A DNA stretch of 64,000 nucleotides from positions 124,001 to 188,000 of the forward strand of contig JBMNEM010000001.1 in the NCBI GenBank assembly GCA_050948785.1. Direction: 5' to 3'. The translations under genes were made by a program, and so were the position numbers. The DNA comes from JAAZMI01 sp050948785. Its GTDB lineage: Bacteria > Bacillota > Dethiobacteria > DTU022 > UBA8154. Below, piece by piece: positions 17,859 to 27,079 of the stretch. The notes beneath the pieces were generated by a model that was not told where the DNA came from, did not search any database, and worked only from the letters and a program-made list of their open reading frames with translations. Each line of letters starts with the position of its first letter. The stretch's first letter is position 1.

Positions 17859-17887
17859 ATTTTAACAGAAAAGTTCAGCAGTGTCAA
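17859..17887 (-). promoter_or_regulatory. Promoter of the Phe T-box operon
   Basis: TTGACA (17887-17882) and TAAAAT (17864-17859) on the minus strand with a 17-base spacer, just upstream of Stem I. Confidence 0.85.
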
Positions 17888-18082
17888 TGTTTAAAAGCGG
17901 TTTTTTTATTTTCCCCCCGTTAATTTTTACCCCTGGTTTGCCAGATTTTTATTGAAGGAATCAGGATTAAAGAGGCCAGGTCCTATAGGATGAAGAAAAT
18001 AGAAGAAGTAATGGTTTGGACAGGTATAAAATGCCGGGCCCGGCGGATTTGTTCCACCAAGCGTTTGATGTGAAAAATTATC

Positions 18083-18112
18083 TTGACATAAAAATACCTG
18101 ATGGTGTAAAAT
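18083..18112 (+). promoter_or_regulatory. Promoter of the Tyr T-box operon
   Basis: TTGACA (18083-18088) and TAAAAT (18107-18112) with an 18-base spacer, about 30 bases before Stem I. The divergent Phe promoter lies about 200 bases away. Confidence 0.82.
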
Positions 18113-18139
18113 GATTCATAAATCAGGGTTTAGATAAAA

Positions 18140-18448
18140 ACAATGAAGGGGAGAAGTAAGCAACCTTGTAGATGGCAGAGAGCCGGGGGTAAGGTGTGAC
18201 CCGGTATCGATGGTTGTTGAAATACACCCCGGAGCAGCAAACCGAAAGCAGCCGTTTTACATCAGGTTAATGGGCGGTTGGCGAGTAGGCTTTGACGGAA
18301 ATTTCTACCGTTAAAAAGGAGAGGGTATAATGCTGGAGCAAAATCGGCACGTACCCTGAAAAGAGGAGGGGCCTGATGGGCCCAACCAGGGTGGTACCGC
18401 GTGAAGATAAAGCTTCCGTCCCTATGGGATGGAAGCTTTTCAAATTTT
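18140..18448 (+). ncRNA. T-box leader with Tyr (UAC) specifier
   Basis: Stem I contains the AGTA motif (18155 region), the AGAGAG bulge and the specifier segment GAAA-UAC-ACCCCGGAGC, with UAC at 18223-18225. The T-box core GGGTGGTACCGCG is at about 18389-18401. A long terminator stem AAGCTTCCGTCCC/GGGATGGAAGCTT follows, with a T-rich tail. It precedes the tyrosine phenol-lyase-like gene and the aroF2-tyrA-aro operon, so uncharged tRNA-Tyr is the expected inducer. Confidence 0.92.
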
Positions 18449-18611
18449 ACTGCCCCATTGGGTTGTCAAGTTGTATTGGACGTGACGTATTTCATAAGGT
18501 GGTAAAAGGGCGGTGGCCGGGTGTTTTTATGAGCATAGGGGGAAAGCAGTCGTTCTTACCAGGGATTCTGTAATTATTTTACTATACTATTATAACAGGA
18601 GTGATGAGGGC

Positions 18612-20060
18612 ATGGCTCATGTAAAATTTTATTATGGGGATAGTGTTCCCTTAGAGATGCATAAGGTCCGCATTGTCCAAAAATTAAACCTTCGGCCCAT
18701 TGAACAGCGTTGGGAAGCGATTACCGCGGCAGGCAACAATACTTTTTTACTCCAAAACCGGGATGTTTTTATGGATATGCTTACGGACAGCGGGGTAAAT
18801 GCCATGAGCGATAGGCAACTGGCAGCGATGATGGAGGCAGATGACAGTTATGCCGGCTCGGAAACTTTTACTAAACTGGAAAGTAAAATCAGGGAGATTT
18901 TTGGCAAAGAGTTTTTTCTGCCTGCGCACCAGGGCCGGGCATGTGAAAATATCCTTTCCCAGGTTTATGTGAAACCAGGGTCTGTAGTGCCAATGAATTA
19001 TCATTTTACGACTACCAAGGCGCATATTGTTTTAAATGGCGGCCTTGTGGAAGAAATTTTTCTGGATGAAGGTTTGAAGGTCAAGAGTGACCATCCCTTT
19101 AAAGGCAATATGGATATTTCCAAACTGCTTGCCCTTATTGAGAGATATGGCGTGGAAAAAATCGCCTTTGTCCGCATGGAGGCCGGTGCCAACCTAATTG
19201 GCGGGCAGCCTTTTTCCCTGGAAAATATGCGGGAAGTGCGCCGGGTGTGTGACCGGTTTGGTTTGCTGCTTATTTTTGATGCCAGTCTTTTGGCTGATAA
19301 TCTTTATTTTATTAAAGAGCGGGAAGAAAAATGTAAAAAGATGAGCATCAGAGAGATTACCCGTGAACTTGCAGATCTTTCCGATATCATTTATTTTTCA
19401 GCACGTAAACTTGGTTGTGCCCGCGGTGGCGGGATCTGTACAGATAGCAGGGAGATATACCAGAAAATACGTGAATATATACCGCTTTACGAAGGGTTCC
19501 TGACTTATGGAGGCATGTCCGTGCGGGAAATGGAGGCTATCGCCGTGGGCCTGGATGAAACAATGGATGAGGATATGATCAGCCAGGGGCCGCAGTTTAT
19601 CGCCTTTATGACAAATGAGCTGCAAAAAGCAGGTGTGCCGGTCGTTACACCGCCAGGTGGTTTGGGCTGCCACCTTGATGCCATGGAGTTTTTGGAGCAT
19701 GTTCCCCAGACTGAATATCCTGCCGGTGCTCTGGCTGCTGCTCTGTATATTGCCAGTGGTGTCCGGGGGATGGAAAGAGGAACCCTATCCGAACAAAGGG
19801 ATGAAAATGGCCGGGAAACATTATCCAATATGGAACTTTTGCGGCTGGCCATGCCCCGGCGTGTTTTTACTCTATCTCAGGTCAAATATGCCATTGATCG
19901 TATTGTCTGGCTTTATGAAAATTGCCGGCTGATTGGCGGGCTGACCTTTGTGGAAGAACCTCAGGTTTTACGTTTCTTTTTTGGTAAATTGGCTGCTGTT
20001 TCAGATTGGCAGGCCAAATTGGTGGCGAAATTCAGGGAGAGTTTTGGGGACAGTCTGTAA
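18612..20060 (+). CDS. Tyrosine phenol-lyase-like PLP enzyme (beta-eliminating lyase family)
   Basis: ATG 18612 (ACAGGAGTGATGAGG upstream) gives 482 residues. The fold I PLP enzyme resembles tyrosine phenol-lyase more than tryptophanase: it has FTTTK (residues 132-136) and GMERG with Arg 389, the positions of TPL Thr124 and Arg381. The PLP Lys is about 266 (SARKLG), Asp 223 is in IFDAS and Tyr 80 in SYAGS. Deviations: the GGHAVF segment of TPL reads GGLGCH, so its conserved His is replaced by Leu, and the Lys before the PLP Lys is Arg. TPL reversibly converts tyrosine to phenol, pyruvate and ammonia. Its place behind a Tyr T-box suggests synthesis or another tyrosine-linked reaction, not catabolism. 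Exact substrate unproven. Confidence 0.78.
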   Translation: MAHVKFYYGDSVPLEMHKVRIVQKLNLRPIEQRWEAITAAGNNTFLLQNRDVFMDMLTDSGVNAMSDRQLAAMMEADDSYAGSETFTKLESKIREIFGKEFFLPAHQGRACENILSQVYVKPGSVVPMNYHFTTTKAHIVLNGGLVEEIFLDEGLKVKSDHPFKGNMDISKLLALIERYGVEKIAFVRMEAGANLIGGQPFSLENMREVRRVCDRFGLLLIFDASLLADNLYFIKEREEKCKKMSIREITRELADLSDIIYFSARKLGCARGGGICTDSREIYQKIREYIPLYEGFLTYGGMSVREMEAIAVGLDETMDEDMISQGPQFIAFMTNELQKAGVPVVTPPGGLGCHLDAMEFLEHVPQTEYPAGALAAALYIASGVRGMERGTLSEQRDENGRETLSNMELLRLAMPRRVFTLSQVKYAIDRIVWLYENCRLIGGLTFVEEPQVLRFFFGKLAAVSDWQAKLVAKFRESFGDSL

Positions 20061-20120
20061 AGATTGTTTTAGGCCAACTCAAGGCCGGCTAAAATAACAG
20101 GAAGTGCAGGAGGATGTCTG

Positions 20121-21134
20121 ATGATCGTTGTTTTACATGGCGGTACGAGCAAGGAGGATATGGAGGAGGTTGAAGGGCGGATTAAAAGTTTTGGCTACAG
20201 TATCCACCGCTCCGAGGGTGAAAACAGGACTATTTTGGGCGCGATTGGCTCCCCCCGGAAAGAAGTCCAAACTGTCCTGGAGGCCATGCCGGCTGTGGAA
20301 AAAGTTGTTTTTGTTTCGCAACCTTTTAAACTCGCCAGCAGGGAGCTGCAGAAGGAAAAAACCACCTTCAAGGTTGGGGGAGTGGAGATCGGCGGCCCCA
20401 AAATTGTCCTGATGGCCGGGCCCTGCGCCGTGGAGGACAAAGATTCTTATCTCCAGGCGGCGGTAGAGGTAAAAAAAGGAGGCGCATCGATAATCAGGGG
20501 AGGGGCCTTTAAACCCCGTACCTCCCCCTACAGCTTTCAGGGTCTGGAAGAAGAAGGTTTGAAAATCATGGCTGAAGCAAGAGAGTTGACAGGCTTGCCG
20601 ATCATCACCGAGGTCATGGATCAGCACTCCGTTGAAACTGTAGCCCGTTATGCTGATATCCTCCAGGTGGGTACACGTAATATGCAGAACTTCAAGTTAC
20701 TTCAAGAACTGGGCCAAATAAATAAACCTGTTTTAATCAAAAGGGGTATGTCGGCGACGATTGAAGAGTGGCTAATGGCTGCCGAGTACTTACTCAGCAG
20801 CGGTAACCACCGGGTGATCCTTTGTGAAAGAGGAATACGCACTTTTGAAACATATACCCGCAACACGCTGGATATCAGCGCTGTACCCATCGCCAAAGAG
20901 CTCAGTCATCTTCCTGTGTTTGTTGATCCCAGCCATGGAACCGGAAAGTGGAAATGGGTTCCCGCCATGAGCCTGGCCGCCGTGGCAGCAGGCGCTGACG
21001 GGCTGCTGGTGGAAGTACATCCTTTCCCGGATCAAGCGCTTTGTGATGGCCCGCAGTCTCTCATTCCGGAGAAATTTTCCCAAATGGTTATCTTGTTAAG
21101 GGGGGTGGCCCAGGCTGTTGGGCGGACCCTGTAA
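20121..21134 (+). CDS. aroF: DAHP synthase, copy 2, Tyr-linked
   Basis: A 337-residue type I-beta DAHP synthase with an N-terminal ferredoxin-like domain (about 1-68) and the same barrel motifs as copy 1 (GPCAVED, GGAFKPRTSPYSFQG, KRGMSATIEEW, VDPSHGTGKW). ATG 20121 follows GCAGGAGG. It differs most from copy 1 in the N-terminal regulatory domain, fitting separate feedback control. The 3' end overlaps the TTG start of tyrA, so the two are translationally coupled. Confidence 0.96.
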   Translation: MIVVLHGGTSKEDMEEVEGRIKSFGYSIHRSEGENRTILGAIGSPRKEVQTVLEAMPAVEKVVFVSQPFKLASRELQKEKTTFKVGGVEIGGPKIVLMAGPCAVEDKDSYLQAAVEVKKGGASIIRGGAFKPRTSPYSFQGLEEEGLKIMAEARELTGLPIITEVMDQHSVETVARYADILQVGTRNMQNFKLLQELGQINKPVLIKRGMSATIEEWLMAAEYLLSSGNHRVILCERGIRTFETYTRNTLDISAVPIAKELSHLPVFVDPSHGTGKWKWVPAMSLAAVAAGADGLLVEVHPFPDQALCDGPQSLIPEKFSQMVILLRGVAQAVGRTL

Positions 21135-22008
21135 ACCCTTATTTGCCAAATGCTGTATTATTGGACTGGGTCTGATGGGCGCCTCAGTGGGCATGGCCCT
21201 GGGTAGGTACGGGGTGGCCGGGGAACGCTGGGGCTATGATCTTGATCCCCGTGTGATGGTTGAGGCCCGGGCCAGGGGGGCTGTCGATGAGACCGCCGCT
21301 TTGGGGCTGGCTTTGCAGGAGGCGGAACTGGTGATTCTCGCGGCGCCTGTAGGGCAGATCTTAAAGACGCTGCAGAAAATATCGTCTTTTGTGCCCCAAG
21401 GTGCGCTGGTCACGGATGTCGGGAGCACCAAAAAAGAGATTGTCGCCGCCATGGAGAAATTATTGCCCGCGGGAGTGACGGGTATCGGCGGTCATCCCAT
21501 GGCCGGTTCCGAACAGTCCGGAATTGCTGCAGCCGACCCTTTGATCCTGGAAAATGCCGCTTATATACTGACCCCGACACGGCAAACACCCCAACCGGCA
21601 TTGGAAAAGCTGCAGCAGGCTGTCCGGGCCATGGGAGCAAAACCTTTCATTCTGGAGCCGGAGGCCCACGACAGGTTTGCAGCTTTGGTCAGCCATCTCC
21701 CCTACCTGGTTGCGGTTGCCCTGGTGCAGACACTGCAGAGCAATGGCTATTCGCGTGCACTGCTTTCCAATCTGATCGGGAATGGTTTTAAGGATACCAC
21801 CCGTATTGCCATGGGGGAACCGGGGATGTGGTATGATATCTTCAGGACCAATAAAATTTTTTTGGAAGATGCTCTGAAAAATTTCCAGAGAGAATTGAAT
21901 TTGTTGCGATACAATGTGGAAAAAGAAAACGAAACTGTGATCATTAAAATGCTCGAAGATGCCGGGATCTTCAGGCGCTCCCTGGATACCTGGGGAAAGG
22001 AAGGGTGA
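21118..22008 (+). CDS. tyrA: Prephenate dehydrogenase
   Basis: NAD-dependent conversion of prephenate to 4-hydroxyphenylpyruvate, the Tyr-specific step. The Rossmann motif CCIIGLGLMGASVG is near residues 12-25, the catalytic-site segment GGHPMAGSEQSG near 122-133, and SHLPYLVA near 190. The TTG start at 21118 lies inside the end of aroF2 with AAGGGGGG upstream; no better start exists before the Rossmann motif. There is no C-terminal ACT domain, so 296 residues is a minimal form and control probably rests on the T-box and aroF2. Confidence 0.93.
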   Translation: MGGPCKPLFAKCCIIGLGLMGASVGMALGRYGVAGERWGYDLDPRVMVEARARGAVDETAALGLALQEAELVILAAPVGQILKTLQKISSFVPQGALVTDVGSTKKEIVAAMEKLLPAGVTGIGGHPMAGSEQSGIAAADPLILENAAYILTPTRQTPQPALEKLQQAVRAMGAKPFILEPEAHDRFAALVSHLPYLVAVALVQTLQSNGYSRALLSNLIGNGFKDTTRIAMGEPGMWYDIFRTNKIFLEDALKNFQRELNLLRYNVEKENETVIIKMLEDAGIFRRSLDTWGKEG

Positions 22009-22011
22009 AAC

Positions 22012-23301
22012 ATGGGGATCACGCTGGAACCCAGAGAACAAGTCAGGGGCCAGGCAAAAATACCGGGAGACAAATCCATTTCCCACCGGGCCTTGATTTT
22101 TTCTTCCCTGGTGGAGGGAACAGTGGAAATCGAAGGTCTGCTTGCTGCGGAAGATACACAAGCTACTCTGCGGTGCCTGCAGAAGCTTGGCGTGGAGTTT
22201 CAAGCGGAAGGGCCAAGGCTGCTGGTCAAGGGGCAGGGTTTACGAGGGTTGCAGGAACCGGATGATTTTCTGCAGGCGGGAAATTCTGGCACGACAGCCC
22301 GGCTTCTCCTGGGGGTTTTGGCCGGGCAGCCTTTTTTTTCTGTTTTAACGGGAGATGACTCGTTAAGAAACAGGCCGATGGACAGGATCACCAAACCTTT
22401 GCGACAGATGGGCGCCTTTATTGAAGGGCGCAAAAAGGGGACTCTTTTGCCGCTGGCTGTGCGGGGAGGAGACTTGACCCCTATCCGCTACCGTTTGCCG
22501 GTAGCCAGTGCTCAGGTAAAATCAGCTCTTCTCCTGGCCGGGCTCTACACCCGTGGCCGGGTCGAACTGCTTGAACCGGCTCCCTCAAGGGACCATACGG
22601 AAAGAATGCTCTCTTACCTGGGTGGCAGGATCGGGAGGGGTGCAAAAGGGGAGATTATCCTCGAAACACCCTTTAAGTTGGCGGCAAAAAAGTTGAAAAT
22701 ACCCGGGGATCTCTCCTCAGCTGCTTTTTTCCTGGTAGCCGCGGCGCTGGCCCCGCGGGGAGAGCTTTTGCTGGAAGAAGTAGGTGTGAATCCTACCCGC
22801 ACGGGAATACTCGACATTCTGGAAAAAATGGGGGCGACTGTCCGGGTTTTAAACCAAAGGGAAGAAAACGGTGAGCCGGTGGCCGATCTTTTTGTTCAAA
22901 GCGGCCGCACCTTAAAAGGTGTGGAGATCAGCGCGCACATGATCCCGCGGCTCGTTGATGAAATACCTATCCTGGCTGTTGCCGCTCTTTTTGCTGCCGG
23001 TGAAACCGTGATCCGCGGCGCCGGTGAGCTGCGTTTGAAAGAAAGCGATCGTTTACATGCCCTGGCCATGGAGCTGAGAAAGATGGGGGCGGCTATAGAG
23101 GAACTCCCTGATGGCTTGGTGATCAAAGGGGGAGAAAAAATAAACGGTGCGGTTTGTTCCAGCCACGGTGATCACCGTATAGCCATGGCCCTGGCTATTG
23201 CCTCACTTTTTGCTACCGGCGAAACGATCATTCAGGGAATCGAATCTGTAGGAGTTTCCTTCCCTGATTTTTTTACACTCTTAGACAATTTAACAGAGTA
23301 G
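22012..23301 (+). CDS. aroA: 5-enolpyruvylshikimate-3-phosphate (EPSP) synthase
   Basis: Transfers enolpyruvyl from PEP to shikimate 3-phosphate. The 429-residue two-domain protein has PGDKSISHRALI near the N-terminus (residues 18-29), AGNSGTTARLL near 90, and the LKESDR and GDHRIAMALA motifs in the C-terminal domain. The ATG is three bases after the tyrA stop. Confidence 0.96.
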   Translation: MGITLEPREQVRGQAKIPGDKSISHRALIFSSLVEGTVEIEGLLAAEDTQATLRCLQKLGVEFQAEGPRLLVKGQGLRGLQEPDDFLQAGNSGTTARLLLGVLAGQPFFSVLTGDDSLRNRPMDRITKPLRQMGAFIEGRKKGTLLPLAVRGGDLTPIRYRLPVASAQVKSALLLAGLYTRGRVELLEPAPSRDHTERMLSYLGGRIGRGAKGEIILETPFKLAAKKLKIPGDLSSAAFFLVAAALAPRGELLLEEVGVNPTRTGILDILEKMGATVRVLNQREENGEPVADLFVQSGRTLKGVEISAHMIPRLVDEIPILAVAALFAAGETVIRGAGELRLKESDRLHALAMELRKMGAAIEELPDGLVIKGGEKINGAVCSSHGDHRIAMALAIASLFATGETIIQGIESVGVSFPDFFTLLDNLTE

Positions 23302-23599
23302 ACAGCAGGAAAGATTTGCATGCATGATCTGGAATGATTCCACAGCATCAAGTTGCTTACATGCTTGAACATCATAGAACGCGGCATCCTTATCAGCTTA
23401 TTTACGAGGGATACAGCGGAGATGTAGTGCTGTGTCCGGAAGATCGGAGCGAAAACAGTGCTTCCCGCTAATCGGCGGAAAAAGCGAACGGAATAATAGT
23501 TTAACTCAGGACATCAGTACATGCAAAGGAGGGAGCAGCAGGGACCCTCACGGTTTGCCTTCTACATGGCAGGCTGTGCAGGTCACTGCTTGCAGGGCG
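23302..23599 (+). other. Gap between aroA and aroC
   Basis: About 300 bases without a convincing gene. An in-frame extension of aroC covers part of it, but its translation is low-complexity and unlike chorismate synthase, so it is treated as untranslated. Confidence 0.5.
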
Positions 23600-24778
23600 A
23601 TGCGATATTTAACAGCAGGTGAATCCCACGGCCCCGCGCTGGTGGGGATCATTGAAGGATTGCCGGCGGGGCTGAAAATAGAGGAAGATTATCTGAACCG
23701 GCAGCTGGCCAGGCGCCAGGGGGGCTATGGGCGGGGAGGGCGTATGTCTATCGAAAAAGACCGTGTCCAATTCCTCTCCGGGATCCGCTTTGGCCGCACA
23801 ACCGGCAGCCCTCTGGCGTTGATGCTTGAAAACAGGGACTGGCAAAACTGGCAAAAGGTTATGTCACAGCATCCCGCCGATGAAACAGATGAAAGAATGA
23901 TCACCTGTCCCCGCCCGGGGCATGCGGACCTGGCCGGGGGAATAAAATATTTTCACCGTGATCTGCGTAATGTGCTGGAGCGGGCCAGTGCCCGGGAGAC
24001 GGCTATGCGTGTGGCCATTGGCAGTGTCGCAGCTTTATTGTTAAGCCATTTTCAGATCAAAAGTGCCGGATATGTCTGTGCCGTGGGGGGGATCGAAGCT
24101 GCACCGCGGCGGCCGGAATGGGGCGTGGAAATGATCAGGCAAAAAACGAGCCGCTCTCCGCTCTACTGTCTGGATGAGGAAGCAGAGCAGCTGATGATCG
24201 CGGCGATTGACTCGGCCCGGGAGCAGGGCGACACTTTGGGCGGAGTTTTCGAGATCGTGGTCGAAGGGCTGCCGCCGGGGTTGGGCAGTCACGTCCAGGG
24301 GGACAGGCGGCTGGATGGTCGCCTGGCCGGAGCTTTGATGAGCATCCCCGGGATCAAGGGTGTGGAGATCGGCCTGGGCTTTGCGGCGGCTGGAAAGTAC
24401 GGCTCTGAGGTTCACGATACAATGAGCTTTGAGCAAGGGAAAAAAATATCCCGGTCCTCCAACCATGCCGGAGGGCTGGAGGGGGGGATGACCAACGGCG
24501 AGCCTTTGGTCATCAGGGCGGCCATGAAGCCCATTCCAACCTTAAAAAAAGCGCTGCCCAGCATCGACCTGGCCACCGGCGAGATGAAAAATGCCGCTGT
24601 GGAGCGCTCCGATGTTTGTGCTGTGCCGGCTGCTGCCGTGATCGGCGAGGCGCAGGTTGCCTGGGAGGTGGCGCGGGCCTTCCTGGAGAAATTTACCGGA
24701 GATTCCCTGCTTGAAATAGAAGCGGGATGGCGTCATTACCGGCAGCTTGTGCAAGATTACCTGAATGGTGGGGTCTAG
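23600..24778 (+). CDS. aroC: Chorismate synthase
   Basis: FMN-dependent formation of chorismate from EPSP. The start ATG 23600 is chosen because homology begins at once with MRYLTAGESHGPAL, giving 392 residues, the usual length. Motifs include RQGGYGRGGRM near residue 40, RPGHADLAGGIKY and RASARETAMRVA near 110-135, and GGLEGGMTNGE in the C-terminal half. The stop at 24776-24778 abuts the aroB ATG, so the genes are coupled. Confidence 0.95.
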   Translation: MRYLTAGESHGPALVGIIEGLPAGLKIEEDYLNRQLARRQGGYGRGGRMSIEKDRVQFLSGIRFGRTTGSPLALMLENRDWQNWQKVMSQHPADETDERMITCPRPGHADLAGGIKYFHRDLRNVLERASARETAMRVAIGSVAALLLSHFQIKSAGYVCAVGGIEAAPRRPEWGVEMIRQKTSRSPLYCLDEEAEQLMIAAIDSAREQGDTLGGVFEIVVEGLPPGLGSHVQGDRRLDGRLAGALMSIPGIKGVEIGLGFAAAGKYGSEVHDTMSFEQGKKISRSSNHAGGLEGGMTNGEPLVIRAAMKPIPTLKKALPSIDLATGEMKNAAVERSDVCAVPAAAVIGEAQVAWEVARAFLEKFTGDSLLEIEAGWRHYRQLVQDYLNGGV

Positions 24779-25910
24779 ATGTTTAAAATACAAATACGCA
24801 CGCCGTCAAGCAGTTATCCCGTCTTTCTAGGCCGGGGTCTGCTCAAAAATACCGGTCCCCTGATCTCCGGGTATCTGCCGGCCGGCCCGGTCCTGGTGAT
24901 CAGTGATAAAAATGTGGCCCCCCATTACGCGCCGGGATGCCTGCAAAGCCTGCGAGTCCGCCGGGTTTAAACCTTACCTGGAAGTGCTGGCGGGGGGAGA
25001 ACAAGAGAAATCCTTGGAGGCAGCGGCCAACCTGTACACGCGGGCCCTGCAGGCCGGCCTGGACCGGCGCGCGGCGATCGTTGCTTTGGGCGGGGGAGTC
25101 ATCGGTGACCTGGCCGGTTTTGTGGCGGCGACATATTTACGGGGTGTTCCCTATGTACAGGTGCCGACGACGCTGCTGGCGATGGTTGATAGCAGCGTCG
25201 GGGGCAAGGTGGCGGTCAATCATCCCCGGGGGAAAAACCTCATCGGTGCTTTTTACCAACCAACCTTGGTGATCAGTGATGCGGCAACCCTTAAAACCCT
25301 GCCAGGGCGGGAGTTCAATGCCGGCCTGGCCGAGTTGGTGAAATACGCCCTTATTCAGGACAAAAAGTTTTTTGCACGCCTAGAATCCCTGCACCGGGAA
25401 AGTTTTCCAGCCGGAGACAGTTTGCTCCAGGCTGATCACCCCCAACTATTAAAGTTTATTCTCCGCGCGGTCAGGATTAAAGGGGAAATAGTCTCTCGTG
25501 ATGAGCGGGAAAAAGATTTGCGCCGCATCCTGAACTTTGGGCATACTTTTGCCCATGCTTTGGAGTCCGCCACGGATTTTGCCTATTATCTGCATGGCGA
25601 AGCAGTCGCCTGCGGCATGCTCATGGCGACCAGGCTTGCCGTTTTGCTGCAGATTTTGGACCGGGCTTCTGCCCGGCGCATCCGCACCCTTCTTCTGCAG
25701 CAGCTAAAATTTCCTTCCCCCCCGCCGGGTTTAAACCCGCAAGCTGTGGCCCAAGCCCTATTTTATGATAAAAAGAAAGAAGGAGCCGAACTGGTTTTCA
25801 TCCTCCCGCAAAGTGCCGGTAGAGTGCTTGTCTGCAAAGCACCTCCCTTCAACATTGTACAGAGGGTTATTACCGAATACTTACAGGGGGATCTCCAGGG
25901 GGATCCTTAA
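24779..25910 (+). CDS. aroB: 3-dehydroquinate synthase, interrupted by one frameshift
   Basis: The first frame (24779-24970) encodes the N-terminal strand set ending VLVISDKNVAPHYAPGCLQS. The second frame continues from about 24955 with SAGFKPYLEVLAGGEQEKS and the NAD-binding region ALGGGVIGDLAGFVAATYLRG, then PTTLLAMVDSSVGGK and the metal ligands in LNFGHTFAHALE and LHGEAVACGM. Skipping one base near 24945-24958 rebuilds a normal protein of about 376 residues. Because every other part is conserved, an assembly error or a recent mutation is likely. The metal-dependent enzyme cyclises DAHP to dehydroquinate. Confidence 0.9.
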
Positions 25911-25913
25911 GCT

Positions 25914-26023
25914 CCCAACCACGGGGACGCCCAACCACGGGGACGGGGGTTGTGATTGGTGCAGGTACCGGAGATGCTGCTAGCGACGTTTGGCCAACCG
26001 CGGGGACGTACCTTGTGGTTGGG
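25914..26023. repeat. GGGGACG intergenic repeats, upstream cluster
   Basis: Two perfect tandem copies of CCCAACCACGGGGACG (25914-25929 and 25930-25945), a third variant CCAACCGCGGGGACG (25994-26008) and an inverted CCTTGTGGTTGGG (26011-26023) lie between aroB and aroE. Related copies follow aroE and the FN3 gene. They look like REP-type palindromic units. Confidence 0.7.
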
Positions 26024-26138
26024 ATCTGGGGCGCTGGTAAAGTGGCTGCTTTGTTGGGGGCAATTGAAAGATGGGGATGGATTGCCGGGCAGCCAGGCGG
26101 GAAAGGTAAACGTAGTCTAGAAAAGGAGGCGATGGTTA

Positions 26139-27020
26139 TTGTCTCGTGGCGCACCTGAAACGCTGGTTAACGGTGAAACAAAAATAGTCGGTCTTTTCGG
26201 AGAACCGGTCAACCACTCCCTTTCACCGGCCATGCATAATGCGGCCTTCCGGGAGGTGGGGCTAAACTTTTGTTACCTGCCTTTCCGTGTTTCCCGGGAA
26301 AATTTAGGGTCAGCGATGAAAGCCATCGTTTCTTTAGGCCTGCAGGGTGTAAATATCACGGCTCCACATAAGGAAGCGGCAAGACAGCATCTGGATAAAC
26401 TATCTCCGGAGGCAAACTTTTTAGAAGCGGTCAACACTGTAAAAAATATAGAAGGCCGGCTGTACGGGTGCAACACCGATGTGGATGGTTTTGTCTATTT
26501 GTTGGAAAATAATTTTGGCCGGAATGCTTTTTCGGGGCAGAAAGCTTGCCTCTTGGGGGCGGGAGGGGCGGCTAGGGCTGTATCCCTGGCTTTGGCCAGG
26601 ACGGGTGTGCAGTCGCTTCTGATTGTCAATCGCACTGTGGCTCGTGCCAAGGCTTTAGCGGGGCTTTTAATACGAGGCGGTGTTTTTCGGGAAAGTGAAG
26701 TTCGTGTCCTAGGGTTGGGGAAGAAGATATTTCCGGAATTTATGACCGGGACATCCCTGTTGATTAATGCGGTGAGCGGTGATCCAGTGGAACACGGTTT
26801 TTTACCGGAGGAAAATTTGCCGGGGTGCCGGGCGGCGATTGACCTGCGCTATAATCCTCCGCAAACGGCGTTTATGCGCTGGGCGGAAAAAAGAGGCATT
26901 TTTTCTTTAAACGGTTTGGATATGCTGCTGGGCCAGGGCCTGAAGGCGTTTGAAATCTTTACCGGGGAAAAAGCACCGCCGGAAACGATGCGGCAGGCTC
27001 TTTTACAGCAAAAACTGTGA
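26139..27020 (+). CDS. aroE: Shikimate dehydrogenase
   Basis: NADPH-dependent reduction of 3-dehydroshikimate. A TTG start at 26139 is supported by AAAGGAGG ten bases upstream. Residues about 19-31 (GEPVNHSLSPAMHN) bind shikimate, with the catalytic Lys in NITAPHKEAA and Asp in NTDVDGF. The nucleotide fold has LLGAGGAARA and NRTVARAKAL. The 293-residue length is normal. Repeats with GGGGACG cores flank the gene on both sides. Confidence 0.95.
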   Translation: MSRGAPETLVNGETKIVGLFGEPVNHSLSPAMHNAAFREVGLNFCYLPFRVSRENLGSAMKAIVSLGLQGVNITAPHKEAARQHLDKLSPEANFLEAVNTVKNIEGRLYGCNTDVDGFVYLLENNFGRNAFSGQKACLLGAGGAARAVSLALARTGVQSLLIVNRTVARAKALAGLLIRGGVFRESEVRVLGLGKKIFPEFMTGTSLLINAVSGDPVEHGFLPEENLPGCRAAIDLRYNPPQTAFMRWAEKRGIFSLNGLDMLLGQGLKAFEIFTGEKAPPETMRQALLQQKL

Positions 27021-27079
27021 CACTTCCGGCATCCAATAGACAATAGATCCCAAGATTTCTGCTGGGGATTCTAAGATTT

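Noticed and set aside
21460..22203. Open frame of 247 codons antisense to tyrA/aroA
   Set aside because: Both conserved genes fully explain this region; the antisense translation has no family features.
23432..23599. N-terminal extension of chorismate synthase
   Set aside because: The family starts at MRYLTAGESHG; the 56 upstream codons have no resemblance to it.
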